Assembly (NCBI GenBank): GCA_964023275.1
Contig: OZ029915.1
Coordinates: 36,211,073 to 36,275,072 of the forward strand
Length of the DNA: 64,000 bases
Reading direction: 5' to 3'
DNA from: Norana najaformis
Taxonomy: Eukaryota > Annelida > Clitellata > Crassiclitellata > Hormogastridae
Part shown: positions 1-11,879 of the stretch, one piece after another
Numbering within the stretch: position 1 is the stretch's first letter
How the letters are laid out: every line of letters starts with the position of its first letter
Translations under genes and position numbers: made by a program
The notes under the pieces: generated by a model
What the model was told of the DNA's origin: nothing
The model's input: only the letters and a program-made list of their open reading frames with translations
Databases searched by the model: none

Positions 1-485
1 TCCAACTCGTCTTAACGTTTTATTTTAACAATTTATTCTGGATTAAGAAGATACAACTTCTGATTTCGGAAGATACCCTAAAACATAGCCTTAGATGACC
101 TCGTCGCCTTTGCCTATGCATACTTGAATATAATTCTCTCATCCGCTGAGTTTTAATTCGATGCTGTCATTGTACAACCAATCATCTAAAGTTCATCAAA
201 AGCGAGCTATGCAATAAACAAACATTTTCAACATCTATGCCCTGCAGGTGGGTTGAACCATCAACCAGATGATAAGTTAACAGTTCTTGCATGCTGACTA
301 CTAAAAATCACCAAAACGTCACTACGTACGATGCCTGCGTCAAATATTATCTTTGAAGCAATAACATGTTGAACGTGTTATAGGTAAAGTAGGGTTACGG
401 TAAAATAAATCAAAGTAAGGTATACATCAGGGATAAGTTAAGATCAAGTCATGGCTCACGAAATATTCGAAGTTTGCATCATCAC

Positions 486-599
486 AATCCTAAGATCTTG
501 GACACTGAGCCTGTGCATGTAAGAACTTTTACTTCCCAGCTTAAGCTGGTACCAAATTATACTATTTTGCGACAGAGACATGTGTGATCAAACAACTTG
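486..599. repeat. Copy 1 of a 115-bp dispersed repeat, abutting exon A
   Basis: Begins aatcctaagatcttgg and ends gatcaaacaacttg. It is nearly identical to 3552-3670, apart from a five- or six-base insertion and one substitution. The copy stops about 16 bases before the exon A splice acceptor. Confidence 0.85.
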
Positions 600-614
600 A
601 CATTTCTTGTGCAG

Positions 615-673
615 CTGCGCAGATGGATGGCAAGGTGAGAGATGCGAATTTCGTTTCGTCGACCCAGAGCTAT
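615..673 (+). CDS. Exon A of EGF-like membrane ligand gene (end of EGF domain)
   Basis: Seen: a pyrimidine-rich acceptor (tttcttgtgcag) precedes an open segment that ends at a strong donor (TAT then GTAAGA). In the only frame without a stop it reads CADGWQGERCEFRFVDPEL. This is the last third of an EGF domain (C-x-DGW-x-GERCE), with the final two disulphide cysteines and the conserved Gly. It enters in phase 2 and leaves in phase 1. The phrase GERCE followed by an acidic juxtamembrane stretch is typical of EGF, TGF-alpha and Spitz-type ligands. The rest of the domain must lie to the left, outside the window. Inference: part of the same transcript as the membrane-segment exon at 1817-1916. Confidence 0.6.
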
Positions 674-1816
674 GTAAGAACAAAATTTGATTCTGATTTT
701 TCTTGTTATTATCTTGTAGCATGTGTAAACATCATGTGAACATAAACGACCTGTAAAAGTTAGATTAGAGTAGGCTATAGTTTCAGAGGGCGTTTCAGTT
801 TGAGCCTCTGATCTTTATGATATTTAGCAAAATTTACTTCATTAGATACTTTCCTCTTGCCCTGTTTGCACCGTGACATGTAAAGTAAAAGACGTAGATG
901 TAAATCTTCAAAACGTTTTGGCGCCACACAAATGCCGCATCAGAGAGATCAGCTTAATCACTGGCGAGGGATGACCTCCCCAGACCATATCTTTAGAGAC
1001 TGAAATAACTGATTAACCTTAACAAATGGCTAAGTTCCGTATCTCAGCTGAATTCAGTTTGTCGGTTCATTTGTAGATTTTATCAGAACAATCATTCATA
1101 AATCCTTTGTATCGGAAAATATTTAAATATTTAAAACTGCAGATCGCTATACACAAACTGATCATTTACAATTCGCCAGAACAGAGTGTGACGAATAAGC
1201 ACCGTCTGCTTTAGGCATATAGATCGTCGATGTCCATCCATTTCATAGACACGCACGGTCCAGATAACGAACTCGATTTTGGCCAAAGCTATAAGCTTCT
1301 TCTTCCCTGGCGCAGAGCGGACTATACGATCCGGACCAGACCACCACACCGGACTACCATCCGACGTCCCAGCCAGGGATACAGTGTATCTATTTCCCTC
1401 GGTACTGCAATATTCATTCCCAAAGCGCAATTACTTCCACCCTGCTGGTTGCTCCCGCTAAGATGTTTTTAAGCGGCTAGGGTCCTCAGCATCTCCTTAG
1501 ACCTATCGTACCAATTAACGAATGAATATTGTTCAACAATTAATGAAACTGGCACGGTGCTATTATTTTGCACTTGCTTGATAATAAAATTTTGAATGCT
1601 GTCTTCATCTGATTGCTTTAAAAAGAATATTATAGCATAGCACTATGCCTGTGTTTGTTAGGAACTTCGATATTGGTGGTTTCAGTTTCAGAGCGGTTTC
1701 AAACACAGATGAGACTAATGCTAACTGCCTAACTGCACTATCGAGGCCCATAGACAAACCTATATGCTGGCCTATAAGCGATGTGTTATTTGCTCAATGG
1801 CACTGTACATTTCTAG

Positions 1817-1916
1817 GGGCACACGACGCAACTGTGGCTTCCATTGCGACTGGTATTACAGTCGGATTGTTACTGCTGCTTGCTACCATTGTCGGAGTGG
1901 TCATCTACTGCTGGAG
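1817..1916 (+). CDS. Exon B of EGF-like membrane ligand gene (transmembrane segment)
   Basis: Seen: acceptor tacatttctag, then 100 bases, then donor GAG-GTAGGC. Entered in phase 1, as exon A demands, it encodes a short Ala/Thr-rich linker, then a hydrophobic stretch of about 23 residues (GITVGLLLLLATIVGVVIY), then CWR. This is one membrane-spanning helix with a positively charged stop-transfer residue. It exits in phase 2. An EGF domain directly followed by one membrane helix is the layout of EGFR ligands that are shed by proteolysis. The linker between EGF domain and membrane is only about ten residues. The exon is real if the phases are not a coincidence; three consecutive phase matches make that unlikely. 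Confidence 0.6.
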
Positions 1917-2039
1917 GTAGGCCTACAGACTGCTGCTCACAGTCATTTTGTGCATCCTAGCAATTTAAAGATAGCTTTATTATTTTTACGTGAACCAGGA
2001 GGCCTGGGGAATATAAAGCAGAAAATAGGACATTAACAA

Positions 2040-3140
2040 AGCGTCGCTTTGTTGCGTTCTTGGTCGGGCTAACTGTCCACGGGGTGGGGTACTCTAGCCC
2101 AGTTCTACGCTCAGAGCCACCCGCCTCACTGCCCCTTATATTTTCACTGTAAAATGGCCTCTCCATATCGCCTCTGCCCGTATCGTTCGTTCTCTCTAAG
2201 GAAGTTTCAGGATGGGCCGCTTCCTTAAGAAATCAACACTAACACTCGGTCTCGGGATCTGACTCTGCCTCTTCCACGGTCGCCGGACGGGCGACGTCCT
2301 GAGGATGGCCTTTACTCAGAACAGGGTTCGTTCCTTTACCGGCAATAGTCGTTCCCTTTTTGTGTGAGGACTTCCTCGTAACCACCATTTTACATCTTGT
2401 AACTCGCCCGCTACCGCCAATATTCTGAGACACCAGTCGCTTTCTCGTTTCCAGGAACAGGGAAGTCTTACAACGAGCCTCTGTGTCTTTCCGCCCTAGG
2501 CACAAGGATATTGGGCGACACATCTTCCCACTATCTCGCTCCATTTCCGTGAACTTCCGGAGTAAATTTCCGTACCAGGTCTCTGTTGGCAACTATCGAC
2601 CAACAGTGCTTCAGGGGATAGGACGGCGTCCTCCCCGTATCTCTTCCTGCCGTATGAATTTCTACCGGGAAAACCGCGGCCGCATCTTTCCCCGAGTTTC
2701 GCACAACCTGTTATCTTCCAAGTATTGTGACTTACTCGACCGTCTCGCGACGTTCCAACAAGGCGGGCCCAAACCTTGCGGGACCAACGCGGAGCGCACA
2801 GATTAGTCTTTTCCGCGGACTCTACCGTCCGTATATTTGATCGTAACCGGGACCAGATCGAACACGGCTTCTCCGGACGTCACCCTCGTCCGTGTATTTG
2901 TATACGCTATGATTTCACTGAGAAACACTCGGACTCGTTCCCGTGAAGGCTCGCTACCATCCTTCACTCTGTTTTCAGGAGGCCCGCATCGCACCTCCTG
3001 TACTGTGGTATATGTGAAGGCACGCTACCATCCTTCACGTCTATAGCAAATCACCACACGACACCTCTTATTCAAGCCCCATTTTTCTGTTTACGGCGGT
3101 TTGCTTATATACTAGCGCGATCAATCAAACGTAAATAAAG
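2040..3140. other. CpG-rich intronic block, probably an old mobile element
   Basis: A GC- and CpG-rich island inside an AT-rich intron. It has open segments on both strands that I cannot assign (for example a basic 117-codon one on the minus strand ending near 2239). Near its right end are three short perfect-stem hairpins (2943-3038), a TATATA at about 3105 and AATAAA at about 3134. Base composition unlike its neighbours suggests an inserted element such as an LTR fragment. I recognise no conserved domain. Confidence 0.3.
2943..3038. repeat. Two copies of a 25-base hairpin with a third hairpin between them
   Basis: GTGAAGG...CCTTCAC stems occur at 2943-2967 and 3014-3038 (one base different, 71-bp period). 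AGGAGG...CCTCCT lies between them. Confidence 0.7.
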
Positions 3141-3551
3141 GTGTCTAACTTTTACTCACTACTTGCCTTAATACAAGTGTTTTAGAGCCTATAAATTTCA
3201 ACAATTTTACTCGTTACTTTACTAAAACTACACTAAGAATTTTCCACGACCTAATTATTAAGCTATTATTATATTAAGCTTAAATTTAATAAAATTTAAT
3301 TTCTAAAAATCTTACACAGGTAACGCGGCCGAACCGTGCACATAAGCACAGCATTTAATGGCTACCTAACGCGGGTCATAGTTACTCCTGCCTATTTCCA
3401 GCAGTCTTGCCTTGTGGCCGATCCGCCACAGCTTCAAGGACCCTTAGTCAAAGGATGACTAAAGTAAAAAACTAAAGCTCTCTTGTCCCATAGGGGAACG
3501 TAGGAGAGGCGCTTATTTCTTGCTCTTCGGCCCTTTAGCCGGCAATGGACG

Positions 3552-3670
3552 AATCCTAAGATCTTGGACACGGAGCCTGTGCATGTAAGAACTTGCCGTT
3601 TACTTCCCAGCTTAAGCTGGTACCAAATTATACTATTTTGCGACAGAGACATGTGTGATCAAACAACTTG
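3552..3670. repeat. Copy 2 of the 115-bp dispersed repeat
   Basis: Same sequence as 486-599, in the same orientation, in the intron before exon C. The flanks differ, so this is a dispersed or duplicated intronic segment and not a duplicated exon. Confidence 0.85.
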
Positions 3671-3768
3671 CCCAGGGACATTGCACAGGTCCGCTCAGCA
3701 GGCGAGTGCAGACCCAGCGCCCTAGCAATATGAGTACAGCATTAGTATCCTATTGTATTCTAATGATT

Positions 3769-4520
3769 TTTATAGCGCCGTTATAATATGCCCAAAGCAT
3801 CAATCAGTGTTCGCTTCGAGTGAAATCTTAATCAAAATCATAATCAATTGGAGAAGCCAGGTCGAATTCCGATAGGTTAGAAAAACCCAAAGTTAGGCTA
3901 CGGTGGGTAAGCAAGTTGAAACAGATGAGTTTTAAGTTTAGACCTGAAGGACATCAAAGAATTGACAGAACTAACTGAACTTGGAAACGAATTCCAACCG
4001 AGAACCTTCTAGAACTCAACACCTCCCTGGTATGAGGTGCAACCAGAGTCATAATAACCGCTGATCGAGTGTAATATTTGTTGGTTTAATGGTTGAGCAC
4101 AGAACAGAGATAGGTTGGCTGATTTAAATGTTGTTCTTTGTAAACTATAAGACAGATTTTAAACTGGATTCTTTGCTTAACGGGCAACAAGTGTAACGAA
4201 TGCTATATTGGCATGATATGCTGATACTTAGGTGAGTATGTTATGGCTCTGGCCAAAGAGTTTTGAACCATTTGTAGTTTGTGCAGATCTCTCTTAGTGA
4301 TGTAAATGAGAAGTGAGTTGCAGTAGTCAAGCCTGCTACATGCCTGGCATCTGATAGTGGGATTAACACGCTATGAGGCAAAAGAGATCTGATTCTCCGA
4401 ATATCCCGTATGTGACATTGAACTGATTTGCATATGGCCCGAACACGATTAGAAAATGACATGATGGAATCAAACACCAACAGCCACGTCGGGTTGCTGA
4501 CTGTGTCATATTTGGGGATT
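3769..4520. repeat. Decayed copy of a dispersed non-coding repeat with a TATAGCGCC head
   Basis: Starts tttttatagcgccgttataat. The first 130 bases match 27203-27357, and the part around 4310-4470 (including ttgcagtagtcaagcc) loosely matches 18690-18810. From memory, many marine animal genomes carry repeats starting TATAGCGCC and holding a TTGCAGTAGTCAAG-like phrase. No reading frame is preserved. Confidence 0.4.
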
Positions 4521-5180
4521 TAAGTCTTAATGCCGAAACTGCTCGACAATTTCTGACATGTTTGGACGTTTGCTTTTGCCTAGTTTATGTGTCAGAATAA
4601 ATAATTAATTGAGCAGATTTCGAACATGTTGGACGGTATTTTCTACGCATGTCATCTCAGCGTACGTGACTGAATGAGGAGGGATGGACTTCCTTGTGTA
4701 TGGTCTAGCCTCAAATCTACGAACTTATGTACGCCATCTTTAGTCGGGTAATGGTCTCGGCGGAAGAGGAAAGAGGAACAACCAGAGTCTTTGGAGCAAC
4801 CTTGACCGTCAGTCGCGGTTGGCATTTCGACCTACCGACCGGCAGACGACGAACACCTGTTATACTCAGACCAGACGGTTCGAAGATTATCCGAAGGCTG
4901 CGACGTCTGCCATCTATGAAGGACTGCTGGGCGGTCGTCGTGTTTTCGTGTACCGTAGATCCTACCGCCTGTCGTCGCTCTATACCCATCGATGCAAAGT
5001 CTATTAGGCTGTTCTTAATGTGCTTTCTGACCACAGTTATAAAATCCAGCATTATAGTCAATAGGACTATCACGCAAAGCCAAAACATTGGTATAGGCTA
5101 GATTGGGAATGAACTAGGATAATCTGACGAGGTTGAACTTTTAACCAAGTTTTGAATGCATGGTTGCATCCTACACGTAA

Positions 5181-5322
5181 GTACGGCACGGGGACCATAA
5201 ATGGCGTGGCGCCCATTCAAACCTGCAGGTGTGGTGAAGGATGTCACCCAATAAATCCATTGAAAATGAGCAGGGTCGAGGCCATACGGTCACTATAGAA
5301 AAACGTGTACATTTACACCCAT
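5181..5322 (+). mobile_element. tRNA-derived SINE, family S, copy 1 (body only)
   Basis: Contains ggggaccataaatggcg, the phrase cgcccattcaaa, and gggtcgaggccatacg followed by a transition to AAAA and tacatttacac. All of these are shared with 47415-47645 and the reverse complement of 54474-54738. The tRNA-like head is missing or too decayed to see. Confidence 0.65.
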
Positions 5323-5346
5323 GTCTTTGTCTTTTACTTGTTACAG

Positions 5347-5518
5347 GAGAAATCGCCCCCAGACGAACTCAGAGGCGGAAGTTTCAGTAAGAGGCGACGA
5401 TGTCGTATTAGTGCCACCTGGCGAATCAAAGCCTAGTTACGATGCCTGCAGAAAGACTGAATCGAGACAGGTTCGTTCAGGGGTCTCTGCCGTCTCATTA
5501 TCCCCTGTGCATTCATGA
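5347..5518 (+). CDS. Exon C of EGF-like membrane ligand gene (cytoplasmic tail)
   Basis: Seen: acceptor acttgttacag followed by an open segment in phase 2, matching exon B. It continues the stop-transfer signal with a basic cluster (RRRNRP) and an acidic/Ser-rich tail containing a VLVPPGESKP segment, and it reaches TGA at 5516-5518. An internal CAG-GTTCGT at 5470/5471 could act as a donor in phase 0 and would join exactly in frame to the acceptor at 6784. Two C-termini are therefore possible: a short one ending SPVHS here, or a longer one through 6784-6990. The donor lacks the usual A at +3, so the short form may be the main one. No family motif was recognised in the tail. Confidence 0.5.
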
Positions 5519-5820
5519 TGAGACCTGATCAGTGGGGTGGAATGGATAGTTCTTGTTTACAAATGAATTCTAATAGTAGGCCTAAGAAGGGAAACGACTA
5601 AACTGTAGATATTGATTAGCTTATTTTCTAACGTGAGCCGATCTTTTCTGATCGAAAAAAGTTCTATACCTTCGTTATCATAATACAACGGGTTGATTAA
5701 AAACGAAAGAAACATTAAAAAAAGAGAAAGCAACATTACAACCTATCAGGCGCTACGGCAATAGCTGCCATGATGCGCTGTAATAGACTTTCGTTTACTT
5801 ACACATATATTTAAGTAAAT

Positions 5821-6619
5821 GTGCGTTTGAAGTATGTAAGTGAGGAAGATGAACAGCTCTTGCAGCAAGATCTAGATAAGCTGGAAGATTGGTCAAGGAA
5901 ATGGCTATTGAAATTTAATACTTCCAAGTGCAAACACATGCAAATTGGGCCAAGGAAGAAAATGAACTATCATCTTAGGAATGGAATGGATGTTGTGAAT
6001 CTAGAAGAGATTGAAATGGAGAAAGACTTGGAGTATGGATCGGTAAAGACCTGAAGTGGAGCCAGCAATGTAGAAAAGCAGCAAGTAAAGCAGTGTCAGT
6101 TCTTGGTATGATAAAAAGGAGTTTCAAGCACATAGGTGTTGATAGTTTCAAGATACTGTACAACACATATATTCGACCACATCTAGAATACTGTATCCAG
6201 GTTTGGAGTCCCCATTACCAAAAAGATATCGAATGCCTGGAAAAAGTACAAAAAAGAGGTACTAAACTCGTCAGAAATCTAGCTAGGATGACATATGAAC
6301 AAAGGCTTCAAAAGCTGGGTTTACTTTCCTTAGAAAGAAGACGATTGAGAGGTGACCTTATTGAAACCTATAAAATCTTACATGGACTCGAGAATATAGA
6401 CGAGCAAACCTTCTTCCAGAGAGCAGCAATGGGACATTTAAGAGGACGCAGTCTGAAACTTTATCATAAGAGTGTGCGATTGGACACTAGAAAATTTTTC
6501 TACAGCCAGAGGATTGTATAGAGCACTGAAACGGGCTACCAGAAGAAGTAATATCTGCACCAAGCTTGAACAGTTTCAAAAAAGAGCTTGACAGTTGGAT
6601 GGATAGACATAGGCACTAA
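5821..6619 (+). pseudogene. Decayed non-LTR retrotransposon reverse transcriptase, C-terminal part
   Basis: The conceptual product has the hallmark downstream half of a LINE reverse transcriptase of the Jockey/CR1 type. Visible phrases are DLDKLEDWSRKWLLKFNTSK (the thumb), then KAASKAVSVLGMIKRSF, YNTYIRPHLEYCIQVWSPH, and RLQKLGLLSLERRRLRGDLI. The catalytic YADD box and everything before it are missing, so the copy is 5'-truncated, as usual for LINEs. A frameshift lies near 6045, where the first frame stops and the next begins. A stop (TAG at 6519-6521) and further decay precede the usual C-terminal end near 6600. It cannot be functional and lies between exons C and D of the EGF-ligand gene. 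Confidence 0.85.
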
Positions 6620-6783
6620 AAACCAATATAGCTTACTTAGCCTATTAACTGTAACTGTAACTGAATATACATGTATGTGGGCGTTATGTATGCATGTATA
6701 TATCAAGACACTTAATATTAAAGCGTTTGTTAAGTAGTCTGCCTCACAAAAGCGAATGTGCCTAGTGACTGGTGTCCTTGCAG

Positions 6784-6990
6784 AATTTGACCCTAGATGG
6801 AAAAATATCAACGTCACCTGCACTTGCAGAGGAAGTCAGCCGGTCCGAATACGATGGAATCGTCTCAGCATCCTCTTCCTTCTCCTCATCAACAGCAGCA
6901 GCAGCCAATGTATCAACAACGCATGATCCATCTATGGATCATTCATCCATCGATCATCCATCCGCCGATGAGGAATGCACCGGTCATTAG
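6784..6990 (+). CDS. Possible alternative last exon of the EGF-like ligand gene (Ser/Ala-rich tail)
   Basis: Seen: a good acceptor (gtgtccttgcag) and 68 codons open to TAG at 6988-6990. The frame fits phase 0 from the possible donor at 5470. The product is Ser/Thr/Ala-rich, with runs such as SASSSFSSSTAAAA followed by His/Asp repeats, and looks like an intrinsically disordered tail. The 6900-6960 part comes from degenerate ATCCAT and CAGCAG repeats, so chance openness is a real alternative. It lies just downstream of a decayed LINE fragment and could also be TE-derived. No canonical AATAAA was seen in the following 600 bases. Confidence 0.3.
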   Translation, partial: NLTLDGKISTSPALAEEVSRSEYDGIVSASSSFSSSTAAAANVSTTHDPSMDHSSIDHPSADEECTGH

Positions 6991-7049
6991 CGTAAGAACA
7001 TTTTCAAGAAGCTGTTCAGCTTGTGACGACCACTGGCTCCGTTAACACG

Positions 7050-10000
7050 GTATTTGTCAGCGATCTTTCGCAGTTGTCAACGATTGGGCTTCAAACTGGC
7101 GACTCGTCCGTGTTGTAGCGTAGCTTTCAGTCGTGTAAAGATACCCAGTCTTTGATTTTATAATTATAATTAAACAAACAGTTCAATAACAACAGTACTT
7201 GAATCGTCACAGTTTCTAAAAGCACGAATCTATCAACGAAATCGAAGACTATTTTGATAACGACGATGATGTTGAGGTGAGGTTACGTGATGACTACGAT
7301 AACGACCGAACCCTGGTGACTAATTAGAGTTGGCCCAGCAGCTTGTCCGGAAAACGGAGCAGGTGGACAGTGGAGAAACAGGAAGGGCAAGACCTCCTCC
7401 TTCGAGAGAAACTCAAGTCACGTCTTTCTCTTCAGTTGCGTAACTCCAGTGAATATACCTATTTCTTTCTTTCTTTTCTTCCTCTGTGTATCTCCCTCTT
7501 TCTCTCTGTCTTTCTGCTTCTTGCCTCTTTTGATACGCTGCGGCTTCTCTTATTTGCCTATTAGGCCCTGACTCCTGGCGACGAAATCAACGCCCTCTGG
7601 CGACTCATGTAATTCGAATGAGACTGAGAATTCTCCACGGACTACTTCACACGCGGAAGGAGTGACTGCACGAGCCATTACCGCATGTGCGACGCCTTTG
7701 GCGGCGAATCTCTGCGTCGAGCGGAGGCGTTGATGCTAGAGTCACGAGTTACGCAATCGTCTAATTAAACGGTCGTATAATCAAAGACGAATTTGCACTT
7801 CATTAAAATTCATTCGCGTAATTAACGCATCGATTGAATCGAAGCGATAGAAATAGCCGGATATTAGGGTAGCCACAACACGCTTAATCGTTTAATAGCT
7901 TATTTTTAGAATCTACCACATACAGTGGCGGCGGTAGGATTTTGAGTTTGGGAGGGCTGTCAGATCCGCAGGTTGTCAAAAGTGCCGACGAAGATATGCC
8001 TTCACAGCGCTAAGCGGGCTGCATTCACAAAGTCATCGAACTGCAAACAATTTTTGGCAACACTTGCGGATTTAAAAACGAAGAAAGCGAAAGCCAAAAA
8101 ATTTACTCTGGTTGAGGCGTTGGTGGAAGAACTCTGACGACCTTTGTTCTGTATTTAGTCATTGAGACATTTCAGGACAGAAGACTACTTTCATGTTAGC
8201 AAATTTCTGAATACCTTTGTAGTCCTCGCGGGTTTTGGATCCGGTTTCAAAGGTTTCAAGTCGCCAAAAAATTTGCTGACCCGTTATTTGATCATTTGCC
8301 TTCTTCAGGCGCTTTTTTGAGGTTTCACTGGTGCTCTTCCCTGTTTACTTGCCTCATCTGGCGCCTTTTCCTTTTTTATGTATAGGCCTATGTATGTAGC
8401 CAGACATCAGACAGTCTCAAGCATGGGTGCCGTGATCTTGTTCTGCATGCAGAAATCGGCGGACAACTAGATATCCGTCCTCGCATTAAATCTTAGTCTG
8501 TCCCGGCATTTCTTCTGGATAACTCATTTTTCGATTAGCAAACTGGAAAACAAATTCAGTAAGTGATTTGGGTTTTTTATAGCAGCTAATCTAAGCGATT
8601 TGAAAAACTGATCTCAATTTTTTTCAGAGGCGCATGAAAAGAGCTTGCGTTAGAAGCAAATGCAAGTACTACAGAGGGCAGTGTTTTCTTACATTGTAGT
8701 TCTAAGCAATTATGGTGAGTTCAGACGTTTTGATTCTAACTGAATTCAGGAGCACAACATGACCAGTTTAGATTATGGGTTTAGATTTAATTTAAGAGTA
8801 ATTCTGAACAGTTTATGAAGTCAGTAGTTTGTCTTGAGGTGTAGATGATTAGCTGTTTGTGTTTCCATGAAATCAGTGATTTAATGTAGAAGTACATAAC
8901 GACTTTGAAGCGTCTTAGATGATACCGTGATTTCAAAACATTTGAAAAGCCAACACCAAAACAAGGCGCTTAAACAGTAGTAGCATCTGGATTTAAGGTT
9001 GGTAATGAAGAGCCAAAAACTGATAAACTAGAAGAGTACAGAAGATGAACAGTCGAGAAACCAAACTGAATTGTAGTCCTATGTTTTGTAAATTGCATAT
9101 TATCTGCTTTGACTGTAGCCTACATAAGTTAATTTCATTAAAATAGAATGATCAGAATTATTCTGTTGGACTGCGGATTAGTGCTAGTGAATATCTGAAG
9201 CAATTATTATTGGCGCAATACCGATGTATTTGCATGGTTTCCATCTCATGGAGTTTCGACTTCTGACCAGGGGCTTTCCTCCTGGACTCAACTGGGCTTC
9301 ACTTCCAGACCAGTTGCCTGTTACAAGCTCGAGCTTCTTCTGGATCCGAATCTGCATTAGCGCTATAGATGATTCCATCTCCTGTCTATACTCCTGACAT
9401 GTTTGTCACTGTCTTACTGAGCCAATGTTTCGTTCTTGGATGAAAATGCAGCCAGTGTTTGTCACCTGGACAGCGCAGGGTTCTTTATCATGCATGTCAT
9501 TCCAAGTTCATCAATGACCTGTTGATAGACTGCATCATCAAATTTCACTTAGATCGGATTATATAATTTTATTATGTATGTCTATTATGTATCGTATTTT
9601 AATATGTATGTTGTATTGCACTGTTTGTATTGTATTGTATAGATAGGGACTCTGGAAGTAAAAAATGGCAAGATATGGCTTCCACGGCATGCTGGCAACC
9701 TAGTGTCAATTTGTACAACTGCCTCAATGCATGTTAAACCAGACAGCAACCTCATGATGTTCATAACGATGATGATAGGCATATACTTTGGCTAATGTTG
9801 TGTGTCTGATGGGAGAGTCAGTGAGCAGCTGCAAAACTCAATAATTCTATAATGGAAAGGGCTAGACTGGACATTTAAGGGAGAATTTGCGCTTAGCAGC
9901 CGTTTTAGCCCGTAGTTAGGCCTAACTCTAGAAGCAAGATATAGTTAAACTACAATCCTAGGCAACAACATGATGGTTAAACTTCTCTTGTACCACTCCC

Positions 10001-10800
10001 ACTTTTTAGATTAAAGCCGGAACTGCAACCCACAGAACGTGATGACCTCACCACCGCATAGAGACCATTAATTGATTGAAAGGATTCCGTTCTTACGTGC
10101 CTCAGAGACAAGCCTTCCGGCACTCATGTACCTAGCACTTTTTGCACGAGGGTGCTTAAGCAGGGAGGTTGATAAGTGGAAGCAAGAGAGGCTTTGCTAA
10201 GTTTTCATCCATCAATTATCTACCCGCCGTTCGCGTCCATCTTCACTGAGGGGGGGGGGGGTAGAACAGCGATGCAGAGACCGGTGGAGGCGGGAGACTC
10301 CCTTCATGCGAAGCCGATCGAGATATGGGGTCCTCTGCACCCTATACTACGGAATTGAATGTAGCGTCCGCCATCAATCAAGACGCGCGGCGAGCGGGTG
10401 GTAGACCTGCTATGGTGGTCAGCCTCACTGCGGGTGCCACGCGCCCATACCCCCACTCTTCGACTGCAACAGTGGCCGATAGATGGCGACACCCTGTAAG
10501 ATAGAATTAATTAGGCGTTCTAGACGGATTTCAAGAATAAAGGCTCAGCGGCTTTTGTTATGACGAGGGCCCTCCATACAGGCCTACGTACCCATCACCT
10601 AACTAAAGGCCAGTGGTCCAAGTAGGCCTAGCATTGACAAGATCCAAGAAGACCGCAAAGAAGACGCAAACTCTCGTTGACTATGCACCACCATTCGTCC
10701 AAAATACTAGGCTATGCATGTAATCCCAATTATACATACAGTAAACAGACATTTGCTATTCACAAAATCTAAGTGACATCGTCATGCTCGTATGCTTCTC
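7050..10800. other. Gene-free stretch with no supported coding sequence
   Basis: AT-rich, with only short open segments of low complexity. It contains a T/C-rich tract at 7460-7530 and a 12-13 base G run at 10249-10261. I see no RNA gene or recognisable element. Confidence 0.5.
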
Positions 10801-10803
10801 TTA

Positions 10804-10884
10804 TGATGTCTTTCACACCGAGAGAAATTATAAATGTTAGCATATATATATATACACACATATATATACATATATATATATATA
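10804..10884. repeat. Left flank X of the mariner (direct repeat partner)
   Basis: tgatgtctttcacaccga and the following AT-rich run recur at 11877-11964 with one substitution and a different TA count. Confidence 0.85.
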
Positions 10885-11879
10885 CGAGGGTTGATCAATA
10901 AGTAATGAGAAAAATATATTAGACAGTTGTTTTTTGCAGAATTTTTATTTTTATTTACTAACTTACTTCTTTAGCAGAGTTTTTATTTTTAAATTGGCAC
11001 GTGGGCCATTACTGTGGTTGCTAGGCAACTGCCGGAAGCCGTCTGCCTAGCGGCTGCTGTAAATGATGGATAAAAACGAGAAACGTGCGGTTATTAAATA
11101 TTTGCATTTAAAAGGATTGACTCAAAATGAGATTGCAACAGACATGAAGAAGGTTTTAGGGGACAATGCCCCTTCACAGGCTACAGTCTATCGGTGGGTA
11201 GCTGAATTTAATCGCGGTAGGCAATCAACTGAAGACGAGCACCGTTCTGGCCGCCCTATTGAGACCTGTACCAACGAAAACGTCCAATTCGTCCAGGATC
11301 TGATACAGACAGATCGGCAGGTTAATATTAGATATGTAGCAGATTGTTTGAATTTGTCGTATGGCACAACCCATCACATTATTACAGACATTTTGGGGTA
11401 CAACAAGGTCTGTGCTCGATGGGTTCCACGAATGTTAACACATGAAAACAAGCAAGTCCGACTAACAACTTCTCGTGAAAATCTCGACCTTTTTAGAGAA
11501 GACCAGGCAAAGTTTCTACGCAGATATGTCACTATGGATGAGACTTGGGCTCACCACTTTGATCCCGAGACAAAACTGCAGAGTATGGAGTGGAAGCACG
11601 TCGATTCCCCGACACCGGTGAAATTCCGCAAAATTGCATCAGCGGGTAAAGTTATGGCATCCGTATTTTGGGACAGTGAGGGTATTTTGATGATTGACTA
11701 CTTGGAGCGTGGAAAGACTATCACGGGTGTCTACTATGCACAGTTAATCCAAAAACTTCGCGTGGCTATTAAGGAAAAACGTCGAGGGAAGTTGCGTCAA
11801 GGTATCGTGTTTCATCAGGACAATGCTCCAGCTCACACCTCGTCTGTTGCAATGGCTGCAATTCGCGAGTGCGGCTTGA
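10884..11879 (+). mobile_element. mariner DNA transposon, right end missing
   Basis: The left end reads acgagggttgatcaataagt immediately after a TA-rich tract. This is a mariner-type terminal inverted repeat next to a TA target. A leader of about 150 bases precedes the transposase ORF. The element breaks off inside the ORF. No inverted partner of the left terminus occurs to the right. What follows is instead a second copy of the element's own left flank (11877-11964 versus 10804-10884). Confidence 0.9.

Noticed and set aside
6784..6930. Immunoglobulin-like reading NVTCTCRGSQPVRIRW in another frame of the 6784 segment
   Set aside because: It needs phase 1 entry, which no nearby donor offers, and stops soon after a Leu/Ser run. 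The Ser-rich frame fits exon C.
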